Assembly: GCF_000500065.1 (NCBI RefSeq)
Contig: NZ_AYOU01000121.1
Coordinates: 124,001 to 188,000, forward strand
Direction of reading: 5' to 3'
DNA: 64,000 nucleotides
Source of the DNA: Borrelia hispanica CRI
Lineage (GTDB): Bacteria > Spirochaetota > Spirochaetia > Borreliales > Borreliaceae
Positions within the stretch are counted from its first letter, which is position 1. Each line of letters begins with the position of its first letter. Positions 18,140-28,264 of this stretch are shown in pieces. A program made the position numbers and the translations under genes. Below the pieces are notes generated by a model. The model searched no databases, was not told the DNA's origin, and worked only from the letters and a program-made list of their open reading frames with translations.

Positions 18140-19966
18140 TTATTTTAACGCGTTTATATATTCTGTAATTTTGGAATCTCTATTGATTTTTTTTAAACTG
18201 ACATTTTTAATTATCTCTTTGTTTGATATTATTTCTATACTTTCTCTAGCTCTTGTTATTGCGGTGTAGAGTAATTCTTTTGTTAAGAAAGGGTGATTTT
18301 CTATTATAATTTGTACGTTTTGGTATTCAGAGCCTTGGCTTTTATGTATGGTCGTTGCAAAGCTTAGTTCATATTTATTTATTAAGTTAAAGTTTATTTT
18401 TTTGTATTTTTCATTTTCTCTTTTAAAGAGAGCATAAATTTTAGAATTTTCTTTAAAAAGTATTCCCCTCTCTCCATTAAATAGATCATTTTTATAATCA
18501 TTTTGAGTAATTAAAATTATTTGTCCAATTAAATTTCCATATAATTTTTTTAAATATAATTTAATTATTTCATTTATTTTTTGTGTGCCAAATTTTCCAA
18601 AATTTTTTGAACATAAAATTATGTTACTAAGCAGTGTATGAATTATTGATTCAATTTCTTTGTCATTTAATGAGTTGAGATTGAAATTGGAAATGTTATT
18701 GTACAATTTTTTTGTGTGTTTTAGTAATTCATTTTCGATATTTATTTTATTGAGGTTTTTTAGGATTATGTTTTTGCTATTGTTAAATTGAGTCTCAATT
18801 AAGTCCATATCTTCTTTATATATTGCTTTAGCTAATAAATTTATTTCATCATTGCTTCTAAAATTTTGTTTCAGTATTTCTACACTATCATCATTTATTT
18901 CTTTTATTTTTGTAAGGCTGGAATACACATTTCCTCCAGCTATTGATGGAAGTTGGTTTTTATCTCCTGTGATTATAATTTTTGTATTTATCTTTAATGC
19001 TTTTAATAATCTTAAAAAGGTATTTGCATCTATCATAGATGCTTCATCGATTATAATTATTTCGAATTCTAAGGGATTATTCTCATCATATTTGTCGTCT
19101 TTATTTATGAATGACATTTTTAATAGTTTTTGTATTGTGCTATGTTGTGTTTCAAGGTTTTTAAATGATTCTTTAATACTTGATTTCAATTTTTGACTTG
19201 CTTTTCCGGTTGGTGCTACAAGAGCTACTTTTTGTTTACAATTTAAATGTATGTCAATTGCTTTGAGAATGTAATTAATTGTTGTTGTTTTGCCTGTGCC
19301 TGGTCCACCACTTAATATAAAAAAATTACTTTTTAAAGCTTTTTTTATTGCATTTATTTGTTCTTTACTTAAATTTTTAATATTTAAGTGATCCATGATA
19401 TTCTGTATTTTCTCATCACTTATTTCTGTTTTATTATTCTTAAGTCTTTTGTCGATTTGTTTTATTAATTCTTCTTCTTCTCTAAAATTTTTTTGCGTAT
19501 AAATGTAAATATTATTTTCTAATATTAAAGGAGTTGTGATTTTTTCATTTTGATTGTAATTTTTTATTATATTGTTTTTTTCTAAATGTAATATCATTTC
19601 TTTTATTTGAGTTTCTTTTGTGAATTTTGTAAGTTCTTGTAGTGTGTGTGTTGATTTTTGATATAGTTGATTTTCTTCTTCTAATTCGAATAATGCACAC
19701 TCAATTGTGTTTTGAATATCTTGTATTAGTAGATTAATATTGGCTCTTAAGTGTCCTTTAGAGAAGTAATTAAATATGAATATTAAAAAAATGGTAAGTT
19801 CTTCATATTTGTCATTTTGTATTTTGTTTGTGAGTAAATGTGATTTGTAATATTGTTCTACATTTATATTTAAAATTTCAATTATTTCATAAATTTTAAG
19901 TTCTGGGTTTAAGTAATTTTTTTGCTCTTCTTTTAGAAATTCTCTTAAGACTAAATAATTTCTCAT
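18140..19966 (-). CDS. recD: Exodeoxyribonuclease V alpha subunit RecD
   Basis: A 608-residue SF1 5'-3' helicase subunit of RecBCD. Walker A is SGGPGTGKTTTINY near residue 220; further motifs are EIIIIDEASMID (Walker B), TGDKNQLPS (motif III), and the C-terminal ELSFATTIHKSQGSEYQNV and LLYTAITRAR. The N-terminal 200 residues form the RecB-interacting region. It is last in the pncB-recC-recB-recD unit, nine bases after recB. It gives the complex its fast 5'-3' motor. Size and motifs match E. coli RecD well. Confidence 0.95.
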   Translation of the reverse strand: MRNYLVLREFLKEEQKNYLNPELKIYEIIEILNINVEQYYKSHLLTNKIQNDKYEELTIFLIFIFNYFSKGHLRANINLLIQDIQNTIECALFELEEENQLYQKSTHTLQELTKFTKETQIKEMILHLEKNNIIKNYNQNEKITTPLILENNIYIYTQKNFREEEELIKQIDKRLKNNKTEISDEKIQNIMDHLNIKNLSKEQINAIKKALKSNFFILSGGPGTGKTTTINYILKAIDIHLNCKQKVALVAPTGKASQKLKSSIKESFKNLETQHSTIQKLLKMSFINKDDKYDENNPLEFEIIIIDEASMIDANTFLRLLKALKINTKIIITGDKNQLPSIAGGNVYSSLTKIKEINDDSVEILKQNFRSNDEINLLAKAIYKEDMDLIETQFNNSKNIILKNLNKINIENELLKHTKKLYNNISNFNLNSLNDKEIESIIHTLLSNIILCSKNFGKFGTQKINEIIKLYLKKLYGNLIGQIILITQNDYKNDLFNGERGILFKENSKIYALFKRENEKYKKINFNLINKYELSFATTIHKSQGSEYQNVQIIIENHPFLTKELLYTAITRARESIEIISNKEIIKNVSLKKINRDSKITEYINALK

Positions 19967-19974
19967 ATGTTCCT

Positions 19975-22900
19975 TTAATGTTTTAGTTGTAAATATATTT
20001 GTTCTAATTCTAATTCTTGAAAATTTGGTATGGTGGAGTAAATTCCATTTTGTGTTTGATCTTGTGTTTGAATGTCTTCTTGAAATGCTCTTGTAAAGAG
20101 GTATATGACTCCCCCAAAATGTTTTTCATATTCTTCTTGATTTTTAAAGAGTATTTTTTTTATTCCTAATGTATAGATTTTATACTGTAAGTCATAATTT
20201 TCTTGTTTCATTTTTTTTGTTAAGTTGGATAATCGATAATCTTGCAGATCTTCTCCAAGATAGTTTGTTTTATAGTCTAAAATATATATTTTATTGTTTA
20301 TTTTAAATATCAGGTCAATAATTCCTTTTATATATCCGTCATTTAACATGAAATCTAATCTATTATATTGTTTGAATAGGGACATTTGTGTATAAATTTT
20401 TGTATTTATTTTAATTAAAAATTCCATTTCTTTTTGTAATTCTTGAATTTCACATAATTTTGCATCAATAAAATTAATTTTTGTATTTAGCATATTATAA
20501 ATCATCTTTATTAGTAGTTCTTGTATTGTAGGTGTATTTAGTTTTGAATTGAAATATTCTATTTTTTGTTGTATAAGCATACTATTGTTTTTTTTAAAAT
20601 TGATTAGACTGTCTTTTGCATCATTAAAATTTATATCTCTCATTATTTCATGTAAAATATTTCCAATATCTTTTCCCTTTGGAAGTGTGTTTTTATTGTT
20701 AATTGCGTCATTATCATAAGTCTCATCATCTGTTATATTTTGATTTATAGTATTATAGCTTGATGTAAGACTTGTATAGCTATGTATATATTCTTGTCTA
20801 AATAGATATTTATTTATTGGTGGTGGAGGGATTAATGTTATTGCTTTTTGTTGATCATTATTGATGTCTAATTGATTATATTGATGATAGTTGTTTAAGT
20901 TAGATATATTAAAATTTAGGTTTATTCCATCAATTGTATTTATTTCTGCTAATGCTAACATTTTATTTATTATTGTGCCTTGATTGATAATAAATAGTGC
21001 AAACTTTGATCTTGTTGTTCCTACATAAAAAATGTTTTTTTCTTCATTTAAAATTTTATTTTTAGCCAATTGTTGATTTTCTTTTAATTTTAAAAAATCA
21101 TATTTTATTTTATTGTCTAGGTAATATTTGTAAAATATGTCTGTTTTTTTTATTAGAGTATCGTTATTTTGAGTATCACCTATTAAAAATACGATATTAA
21201 AACCCAAACCTTTTGATTTGTGAATGGTTAAAATTTCTATGGATTGATTGTCATTATTAGTTTGTTCCTCATATTGTTCAATATTTTCAATATCTCTGCC
21301 AAGTATTAGATCTTCTAGAACACAAATTAATGATTCTATGTTTTTGTCTTTATAGTAAGTTTTTAAAATGAAATTTAGACTTGATTCATAGTTTTGAAGC
21401 TCTTCAAATTTATTTTCATTTATCAAATTTTCTTTGTAATTTTGTTTTGATTGTGCAAATTTAGTGAATTCCTCATTATTAAGCTCTTTTGCAAGATTGA
21501 GCCATAAATCTTGTTTTGATATGATTTCATCTATTGCTTGCATTAATGTTATTTCTTGATTTTCAAATAAATATATTATTTCACTAATTGCTTCTTCTAT
21601 ATTTTTTATTTCGTTATTTTTAATTAAATTTAGATGTAGTTCCCATGGTAAATTTATCATTTTGCTAGTTAAGACGTAATTTAAAGTTTTAAAATCTTGT
21701 TTTCTACTTAGACATTTGACTAGATAGAAAATTTCGTTGAATTCTTTTGTTTTAAAAAAAGGTTCTTTGGTTTTATGAGTTTTTATATTATTATTTTTAA
21801 GTTCTCTGTCTATGAAATTTATTTCTTTGCTTGTTCTGCATAGTACTTTTATATCTGATTTTTCAATTTGTCTTAGTTGATTATTATCATAAATTTTTCC
21901 GTTTAATAATAAATATTTTATTATTAATGCTGTCTTTTGGAATACATTATCATTTTCTTCAGCTTGTATTATATTTATTGCTTTTATTTCTTGATCATTT
22001 ATAAAAATTTTATTGTTGTCATTTTTAGGTTCAGTTTGCAATTGAACAAATTCTATTTGTTCAATTTTATCTGTGTGTGTTTTATTATAGATACGTTCAA
22101 ACATAATATTTAAAGGTTTGACTAACTTTTTATTTGATCTGTAATTTGTTAATAGAGTTATCCTTGCATCTTTTTTAATTTTATCTTTTATGCCTTGATT
22201 GTAAAATGATATATCAGCATTTCTAAATGTATAAATTATTTGTTTTGGATCAGCTATAAATACTATTTTGATTCCACAAGAGTTAAGCAATTCAAATATT
22301 TTTATTTGTGTTTGATCTAAATCTTGTGCTTCATCTATTAGTATGATTTTATGTCTATTTTTAATTGAAGTTAATAGTTTATGTTCAGAAGATTCTAAAT
22401 GTTTTTTAAAATTTGTCATTATATGTTTTTGGTCTATTACGTTTGTTGTATTAATAATGGTATTTTCAAGTTCTTTTTCTATATATTGAAGTATTTTGTA
22501 TTCAACTTTGAGAATAATAAATCTTTTTAGTGTGTTTTTATTTTCTTTATTTGTGTTTGTTTCATTGCTAAGTTGTATTAGAGAAGTTTGTATGCTTAAT
22601 TCTTTGGGTGATAGAGTAACATTTTTCTTTAAATTAGCCTCTATTATTTTGCATAAAAATTTATTGTTTGTAAGCATTTCTGTAATGTGTATTATATCCG
22701 TTGCGTGGCTATATTCTATTTCTGATATTTTTATTCCTTGATTATGTTTGTTGAGAAAAGTCCTTTTTTCTTCTGTGCTCATTTCTTCTAATTCATCTAT
22801 TATTGTATTGTAATTACAAAGTAATCTTTCTTTATTTTGAAGTATTTGTTTAAAAGTTATTTGAGCTTCTAACCAATCTCCAAGTTCTTGAGTCTTGTGT

Positions 22901-23421
22901 CTTTTATAACTTTGCCTTAAAGCTTGAATCATGTCTTTTGTATTTGTAAATTTAGATTTGAAAATTTCAAATTCATCATCTTTGATTTGTAATTCTTTTT
23001 TGAGTGAATTTTCTTTTCTTAAAAATTCATAAATTATTTCGTCTATTTCTGATGTAAAATTTTCTTTTACTGTGTATTTTGAAAAATTTTCTGTTTCTAT
23101 TTGAAAATTGTTTAGAGAGTATAATGCAAATTTATTTATGGTTGATATAAATATTTTGTTTGATTGTTCATAAATATTTTTTAATAAAATGTCTGTTTTT
23201 GCATTTTGATATATATGTTCAATTGATTTTAATATTCTAGTATGCATTTCTTCCGTTGCTTTTCTTGTAAATGTTAATACCAGAATTTCGTTTGGAGTAT
23301 ACATTGTAGTTGTAAGTAGATTTGTGATAATGTGTTCTAGTGTGTATGTTTTGCCAGTTCCTGCTGAAGCTTCAATTAATATTTTGTCGTTGTTTTTGAT
23401 TTTATCTATTATTTCTTTCAT
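19975..23421 (-). CDS. recB: Exodeoxyribonuclease V beta subunit RecB
   Basis: A 1148-residue UvrD-like helicase-nuclease. Walker A is EASAGTGKTYTL (residues 17-28, Lys24), followed by LTFTRKATEEM, ILIDEAQDLDQTQ, FIADPKQIIYTFRNAD, SIEILTIHKSKGLGFNIVFL and FYVGTTRSK. The C-terminal nuclease domain is visible with GNILHE and the catalytic block YILDYKTNYLG about 90 residues from the end. It unwinds 3'-5' and degrades DNA from double-strand ends. It lies between recC (6 bases upstream) and recD. Lys, Asn and Ile are very abundant, as in other minus-strand genes. Confidence 0.95.
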   Translation of the reverse strand: MKEIIDKIKNNDKILIEASAGTGKTYTLEHIITNLLTTTMYTPNEILVLTFTRKATEEMHTRILKSIEHIYQNAKTDILLKNIYEQSNKIFISTINKFALYSLNNFQIETENFSKYTVKENFTSEIDEIIYEFLRKENSLKKELQIKDDEFEIFKSKFTNTKDMIQALRQSYKRHKTQELGDWLEAQITFKQILQNKERLLCNYNTIIDELEEMSTEEKRTFLNKHNQGIKISEIEYSHATDIIHITEMLTNNKFLCKIIEANLKKNVTLSPKELSIQTSLIQLSNETNTNKENKNTLKRFIILKVEYKILQYIEKELENTIINTTNVIDQKHIMTNFKKHLESSEHKLLTSIKNRHKIILIDEAQDLDQTQIKIFELLNSCGIKIVFIADPKQIIYTFRNADISFYNQGIKDKIKKDARITLLTNYRSNKKLVKPLNIMFERIYNKTHTDKIEQIEFVQLQTEPKNDNNKIFINDQEIKAINIIQAEENDNVFQKTALIIKYLLLNGKIYDNNQLRQIEKSDIKVLCRTSKEINFIDRELKNNNIKTHKTKEPFFKTKEFNEIFYLVKCLSRKQDFKTLNYVLTSKMINLPWELHLNLIKNNEIKNIEEAISEIIYLFENQEITLMQAIDEIISKQDLWLNLAKELNNEEFTKFAQSKQNYKENLINENKFEELQNYESSLNFILKTYYKDKNIESLICVLEDLILGRDIENIEQYEEQTNNDNQSIEILTIHKSKGLGFNIVFLIGDTQNNDTLIKKTDIFYKYYLDNKIKYDFLKLKENQQLAKNKILNEEKNIFYVGTTRSKFALFIINQGTIINKMLALAEINTIDGINLNFNISNLNNYHQYNQLDINNDQQKAITLIPPPPINKYLFRQEYIHSYTSLTSSYNTINQNITDDETYDNDAINNKNTLPKGKDIGNILHEIMRDINFNDAKDSLINFKKNNSMLIQQKIEYFNSKLNTPTIQELLIKMIYNMLNTKINFIDAKLCEIQELQKEMEFLIKINTKIYTQMSLFKQYNRLDFMLNDGYIKGIIDLIFKINNKIYILDYKTNYLGEDLQDYRLSNLTKKMKQENYDLQYKIYTLGIKKILFKNQEEYEKHFGGVIYLFTRAFQEDIQTQDQTQNGIYSTIPNFQELELEQIYLQLKH

Positions 23422-23427
23422 ATTATT

Positions 23428-26400
23428 TTATACCTTAATAAATTTAGCATAAAAATTTTGCAGTAATGTTTCTAAATTAGCTTCTATATTTAAATCATGG
23501 GTGTCTCTAAAGCGATTGTAATATGGGCACCATGTAATGTCTTTATCTTTAAGAATGAATTCCATACTTTTGTTGATACTAATACTTTTTTGTTGATATT
23601 TTATTTGTGCTTTTAGTGCTATGGGTAATTCATTTATGTTTTCTATCTTAAGCAAACTTTTTTGTATTAAATCCTTATAAATAGGAGTAGGGTGGCTTGA
23701 AATATATGCTATTTGTTTTAGTAAATTTTCAATGTCTAGATGATTTATTTCTTCATTTGTGTATTGATTTTCAATTGATAATTTAGAAGTTTCGTAATTT
23801 ATTTTTATTTCTTTAATGGATTTTATATTTGTAATTGCAGTTTTTATCATTAATCCTAGCATGTATAGATTTATTTTTTTTATAATTTTGTCTTGCCCAT
23901 AGTCTTTTTTTTCTAGATAGATGTAAAAATATTGATTGTCTATTTTATATATATTTTTAAGTTTGCCATTTAATTTGAATTCTAGTGTTTTATCTTCAAA
24001 GTCAATAAATATATTTTTATTTAATGTAATAGCAGCCTTTTGCATTTTAAAAAAATCTTGAAAATTAATATTAATATTATTTTTGATTTGCAATAATTTT
24101 GTTATGAATTCTTCTTTTATTTTTGTTTTTTTTATGTTTATGGGAATTATTCCCTTTTGAATTTGGTTTTCGATTATATTATTTATCCTTTCTAATATAT
24201 GTTCTTTAGTTTTATCTTTGATATATTCATGTATTGGTATTATACTCATTAGTTTATAGTTGAAATTATCAATATCAATGATTCGTTCTTCTTGTTTTTC
24301 TTTAATATCATTAATATAACTTGTATCTTTAATTTGTACGTTTAGTATTTCTTCGTAAAAATATTTGTATGGATTAGTTATGGCTTTATTGATATTTTCT
24401 ATGTCAAGTGTAATTTGTTTGTTTAAGGCAAGTCTTTTTTGTTTGAAATTTGAAGATTTGCCTTTTTGTAGTGATTTTGCAATGTTAAAAGCTTCTGTGT
24501 CATAGTTAATTAGGTAATTGGCTTTGTTATATTTAAAATATTCAGGATCATAATTTTCATTTGGGTGTATTTCAATTTTTATATCTAATCCTGTATCTTT
24601 GATGTAATTTATTATTTTGTTTATTATTTTAGGATTATTGATATCTGGATTTAGATATTTGCTTTGTGAGTAATAGAGATACAATTTTTGTGCTGCTGCA
24701 AAAATTATTTTAATTAAGTGTGAAATATTATCTTGTTCCAGATTTATATAATCATAGTATTCATTTAATAAATCCATATTATCAAAATAAATATTTGAGT
24801 CTAATTCGTGAGTTCCTAAAAAATGAATTTCGGATTTTTGTAGATACTCAATTTTATCACAGCTTGCTACAAGTATACCTGTATTTTTATTATTTAATTG
24901 GTTTGTTTTTTGTGTTATGGAGTCTTCAAAAATTGCTTTAAATAATGAAAAATCAACTTTTTTTTCTTTGATTGTTATTATATAATCTTTATGAAGATTT
25001 TCATTGATATCTTTTGAAAAAGTTTTTAGGTATTGTATTTTTGCACTTATGTATGCATCAATTCTATTTTCGTCATCAAGCTTAATGTATTTGTCTATAA
25101 ATATATCTATTATTTCTGCCCATTCATGTATTGTATATTTTTGGTCTTTAAAATACATGATATCTTCATAGAGGCTTCTTATTATGCTTATTAATTTTAT
25201 TATTGATTCTGGATCTTGAAAGCTTATATTTTCATTACAATTGTTGCATTCATATTTATCATTAAAGATTGATGACATTAAAAATCTATTAAACCCATCT
25301 TCCCATGAGTTTAAAAAATTTTGGTCGTAGGATAATTTTTCTTTATGTGTATTGTTCATGCCAAAATTTATATTCATAGCATCGCTAAATTTGATTAAAT
25401 ATTCTAATTCATTTGTTGAAATATTAAATTTATTCATTACTTTTATGTTACTTAAAAATTCAATTATTTCTTTTCTGTTAAAATTACTAATAGTTCCTCT
25501 ATTTGAAATGAATAATTTCATTAATTGTTTTAATGCTATTATGCTTTTACTCTTTAAGATATCTTGAGAATCTAGAATAGTAAAAGCAAGTTCGTATTTA
25601 CTTAAAAGTTCTTCGATATATGGTAAATACATGTCCATATCTTTTGCAAGATAGGTTATCACTATATCATTTATTTTAATATTGTTATTTTGTGTTGAAT
25701 GTAAGATGTTGTTTATTAAAATTTCTACTTCTCGTTTTATTGTTTTTGCTTGTATGATTTTAAAACTATCGTCCAAATTTGATAGAGGTGTACCTTTGAC
25801 AATATTATTTTTTAAGCTTGATAAGAAGTTTATTTCGTTAAATGATTGAATATCAATTTCTTTTGTGATTTGTATGCTTGGTTGCAATTTGGTGATTTTT
25901 ATTGGTATTAGTTCATTTATAAGATTAGAGTGAATTTGTGTTATATCTTCGAGTACTAATTCATGTACTGCGATGTTGAAAATTTGTTGCAGACAGTGAA
26001 AGATTTTCCTGTCAATTTCTCTACTCTCTCCAATGATTATTATTCTTTTTGTTTCAATATCTTGTTTGATATTTGTTATTTCTTTTTCAATTTTTTCTTG
26101 TAAATCAAGAATATTGATTTGATTTACAAATAGTTTGTCAAATATTTCTTTTTGTATTGACTCGTAGTAATGTTTATTTTTATCTTCAAATAAAAAGTTA
26201 TTTGCTCTCCAAGTATCAATTAGATATGAAAATTTAGAATAGTATTTGTGAAATAGATTAATCATTTTTGATGCAAATGCATATCTGTTTTTTGTTGATT
26301 GAAATTGTGAGGTGTTTTGTGTTTGATTATCTTTTAATATATGGTATAACACTAATGTTTCTGTTTCTGTATAAAAAAGCAAAGTATTGTTTTCTAAAAA

Positions 26401-26640
26401 TTCTTTTATATTTGGATTTTCTATTGAAATATTATATATCGTTTTAATAGTGTTGTGTTTGATATTGAGATTATATGAAATCCCATTTATAGTTGCTAGA
26501 TATTTTTTGATTTCATCACTTAAAATGTTATTTTTGACAAGGATAATAGTTTCTTTTTTAAATAAATTGTCATTTCGAATTAGCTCGTTAACCTTATTGT
26601 AAATATTACTTATTTTGTTTGTTTTATATATCTTGTACAT
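23428..26640 (-). CDS. recC: Exodeoxyribonuclease V gamma subunit RecC
   Basis: About 1070 residues, the expected RecC size, with no Walker motifs, as usual for this inactive helicase/nuclease homologue that scans for Chi. The N-terminus MYKIYKTNKISNIYNK lines up with MLRVYHSNRL of E. coli RecC, so I take the ATG at 26640. The open frame can be extended to a TTG at 26670, but that would overlap pncB. The chosen start is four bases after the pncB stop, indicating translational coupling. Assignment rests on the N-terminal match, length and neighbours recB/recD; internal similarity is weak. Confidence 0.9.
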   Translation of the reverse strand: MYKIYKTNKISNIYNKVNELIRNDNLFKKETIILVKNNILSDEIKKYLATINGISYNLNIKHNTIKTIYNISIENPNIKEFLENNTLLFYTETETLVLYHILKDNQTQNTSQFQSTKNRYAFASKMINLFHKYYSKFSYLIDTWRANNFLFEDKNKHYYESIQKEIFDKLFVNQINILDLQEKIEKEITNIKQDIETKRIIIIGESREIDRKIFHCLQQIFNIAVHELVLEDITQIHSNLINELIPIKITKLQPSIQITKEIDIQSFNEINFLSSLKNNIVKGTPLSNLDDSFKIIQAKTIKREVEILINNILHSTQNNNIKINDIVITYLAKDMDMYLPYIEELLSKYELAFTILDSQDILKSKSIIALKQLMKLFISNRGTISNFNRKEIIEFLSNIKVMNKFNISTNELEYLIKFSDAMNINFGMNNTHKEKLSYDQNFLNSWEDGFNRFLMSSIFNDKYECNNCNENISFQDPESIIKLISIIRSLYEDIMYFKDQKYTIHEWAEIIDIFIDKYIKLDDENRIDAYISAKIQYLKTFSKDINENLHKDYIITIKEKKVDFSLFKAIFEDSITQKTNQLNNKNTGILVASCDKIEYLQKSEIHFLGTHELDSNIYFDNMDLLNEYYDYINLEQDNISHLIKIIFAAAQKLYLYYSQSKYLNPDINNPKIINKIINYIKDTGLDIKIEIHPNENYDPEYFKYNKANYLINYDTEAFNIAKSLQKGKSSNFKQKRLALNKQITLDIENINKAITNPYKYFYEEILNVQIKDTSYINDIKEKQEERIIDIDNFNYKLMSIIPIHEYIKDKTKEHILERINNIIENQIQKGIIPINIKKTKIKEEFITKLLQIKNNININFQDFFKMQKAAITLNKNIFIDFEDKTLEFKLNGKLKNIYKIDNQYFYIYLEKKDYGQDKIIKKINLYMLGLMIKTAITNIKSIKEIKINYETSKLSIENQYTNEEINHLDIENLLKQIAYISSHPTPIYKDLIQKSLLKIENINELPIALKAQIKYQQKSISINKSMEFILKDKDITWCPYYNRFRDTHDLNIEANLETLLQNFYAKFIKV

Positions 26641-26644
26641 GGAA

Positions 26645-28090
26645 TTATATTGTATTATTTGCTTTAGCAAGTGTATTTTTTAGATTTTTTAATTTTTCAG
26701 TAATACTTACTTTGTATATATGTGGGTTTATGAGTCTTTTATACGTATGGTCAATTTTTTTAAGATCATTTTGAACATTTACCCTTATATTTTCTAATTT
26801 TAATTCGTCGGGTTGGACTATATTACCGTTTTCAAAAATCGTATGTATTAAAAATTCGAAACTATCGTAAGTTTTTATTTCTTTAAAAGTATTATCTTGT
26901 GTAGGATGAAAGATTGTAAATTGCTTTTTTAAATTTAAAATTTTTTTTAGTTCTTCTTCTTCTTCTTGTAAAAAAATTAGGTCGAAAATCATTTGATTGT
27001 TTGAATATATTCTAACAACTCCTTTTTGAGAAGGTAGTGTTGCTTTATCAATGTTATTTGATATTTTCATTTTGGGGATAAATTTGCCATTTTGTTGAAT
27101 AGATATCATTTTATATACTCCTGAAAGATTAGATTCTCCTTTTGCTGTAACCAAATTTGTTCCAACTCCCCAACAGTCAATGGGCGCATGAATTGAATTT
27201 AGATACATAATAATTTCTTCATCAAGTTCATTTGATATGATAATCTTTACATCAAATAATTCATTTTCATTAAGTTTTCTTCTGACTTCTTTGCTTAAGT
27301 ATTCAAGATCGCCACTGTCAATTCTAACAGAAAAATTTTTTTTTCCTTGTTTTTGTAATTGTTTAAAAATTTTTATTGCGTTCTTAAGTCCGCTTTTGAG
27401 AGTATCATAGGTGTCAATTAATAAATTGACATTATTTGGATATGTTTTTGCATATTCCCAAAAGGCTTCTTCTTCGTTTGTGAAACTCATTACCCAACTA
27501 TGAGCCATTGTACCAATTATAGGAATATTATATTTATATCCTGCAAGCACATTACTTGTAAAATTAGCACCTCCTATATAAGCAGCTTTGCTTGCTGAGA
27601 GTGCGCCATTAATTCCTTGTGCTCTTCTAAGTCCAAGTTCTGCTAGATTTTGAGCACCAGCTTCTTTAATTCTTGCTGTTTTTGTTGCAATTAGACTTTC
27701 AAAGTTTATTGTGTTTAATACTAGTCCTTCTATTAATAAGAGTTCAATTAAGTTTCCTTCAATTATTAGTATGGGTTCATGAGGAAAAACAATTCTTCCT
27801 TCTGTGATTGAATGTATTTTTATATTTAATTTAAATGTTTTTAGATATTCTAAGAATTTTTTATCAAAATAGTTAAGGCTTTCTAGATATTCAAGTTCTT
27901 CTTTGTTAAAATGTAATTCTTTTAAGATATTAATTAGTGTGTGAATTCCTGCTAAGATTATATATCCATTATTAAATGGTGTTTTTCTGAAAAACATTTC
28001 AAATTTGGCTTTTGGATTAATGTTTTTTGTAAAGTAAGCATTCATCATTGATAGCTCATAAAAGTCTGTAAAGAGTGATAAATTATTCAT
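26645..28090 (-). CDS. pncB: Nicotinate phosphoribosyltransferase
   Basis: A 481-residue enzyme joining nicotinate to PRPP in the Preiss-Handler NAD salvage pathway. Seen: N-terminal DFYELSMMNAYF, FRKTPFNNGY, the GTMAHSWVMSF block (the active-site His region), LIDTYDTLKSG, and RIDSGDLEYLSKEV. Length fits the bacterial type. It heads the pncB-recCBD string. On the minus strand a TATAAT lies at 28104-28099, only eight bases before the ATG, and no ribosome site is visible, so the message could have little or no leader. Confidence 0.95.
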   Translation of the reverse strand: MNNLSLFTDFYELSMMNAYFTKNINPKAKFEMFFRKTPFNNGYIILAGIHTLINILKELHFNKEELEYLESLNYFDKKFLEYLKTFKLNIKIHSITEGRIVFPHEPILIIEGNLIELLLIEGLVLNTINFESLIATKTARIKEAGAQNLAELGLRRAQGINGALSASKAAYIGGANFTSNVLAGYKYNIPIIGTMAHSWVMSFTNEEEAFWEYAKTYPNNVNLLIDTYDTLKSGLKNAIKIFKQLQKQGKKNFSVRIDSGDLEYLSKEVRRKLNENELFDVKIIISNELDEEIIMYLNSIHAPIDCWGVGTNLVTAKGESNLSGVYKMISIQQNGKFIPKMKISNNIDKATLPSQKGVVRIYSNNQMIFDLIFLQEEEEELKKILNLKKQFTIFHPTQDNTFKEIKTYDSFEFLIHTIFENGNIVQPDELKLENIRVNVQNDLKKIDHTYKRLINPHIYKVSITEKLKNLKNTLAKANNTI

Positions 28091-28264
28091 TGTTTTACAT
28101 TATACACCAAGAGGTATTTGATTTGTGTGTTTTATGCTGTCTATTTTAATCAACTTTTTGGTTAGATTAACGATAAGTATAACAACTATTAGTATTTAAA
28201 ATGGGATTATTGAAATGGTTTTTAATATAGCAATAATAGTATAATTATTTGTTGGAGATATTTT

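Noticed and set aside
26641-26670. TTG start for recC 30 bases inside pncB
   Set aside because: The ATG at 26640 matches the RecC N-terminus and comes right after the pncB stop; the TTG only adds ten non-conserved residues.
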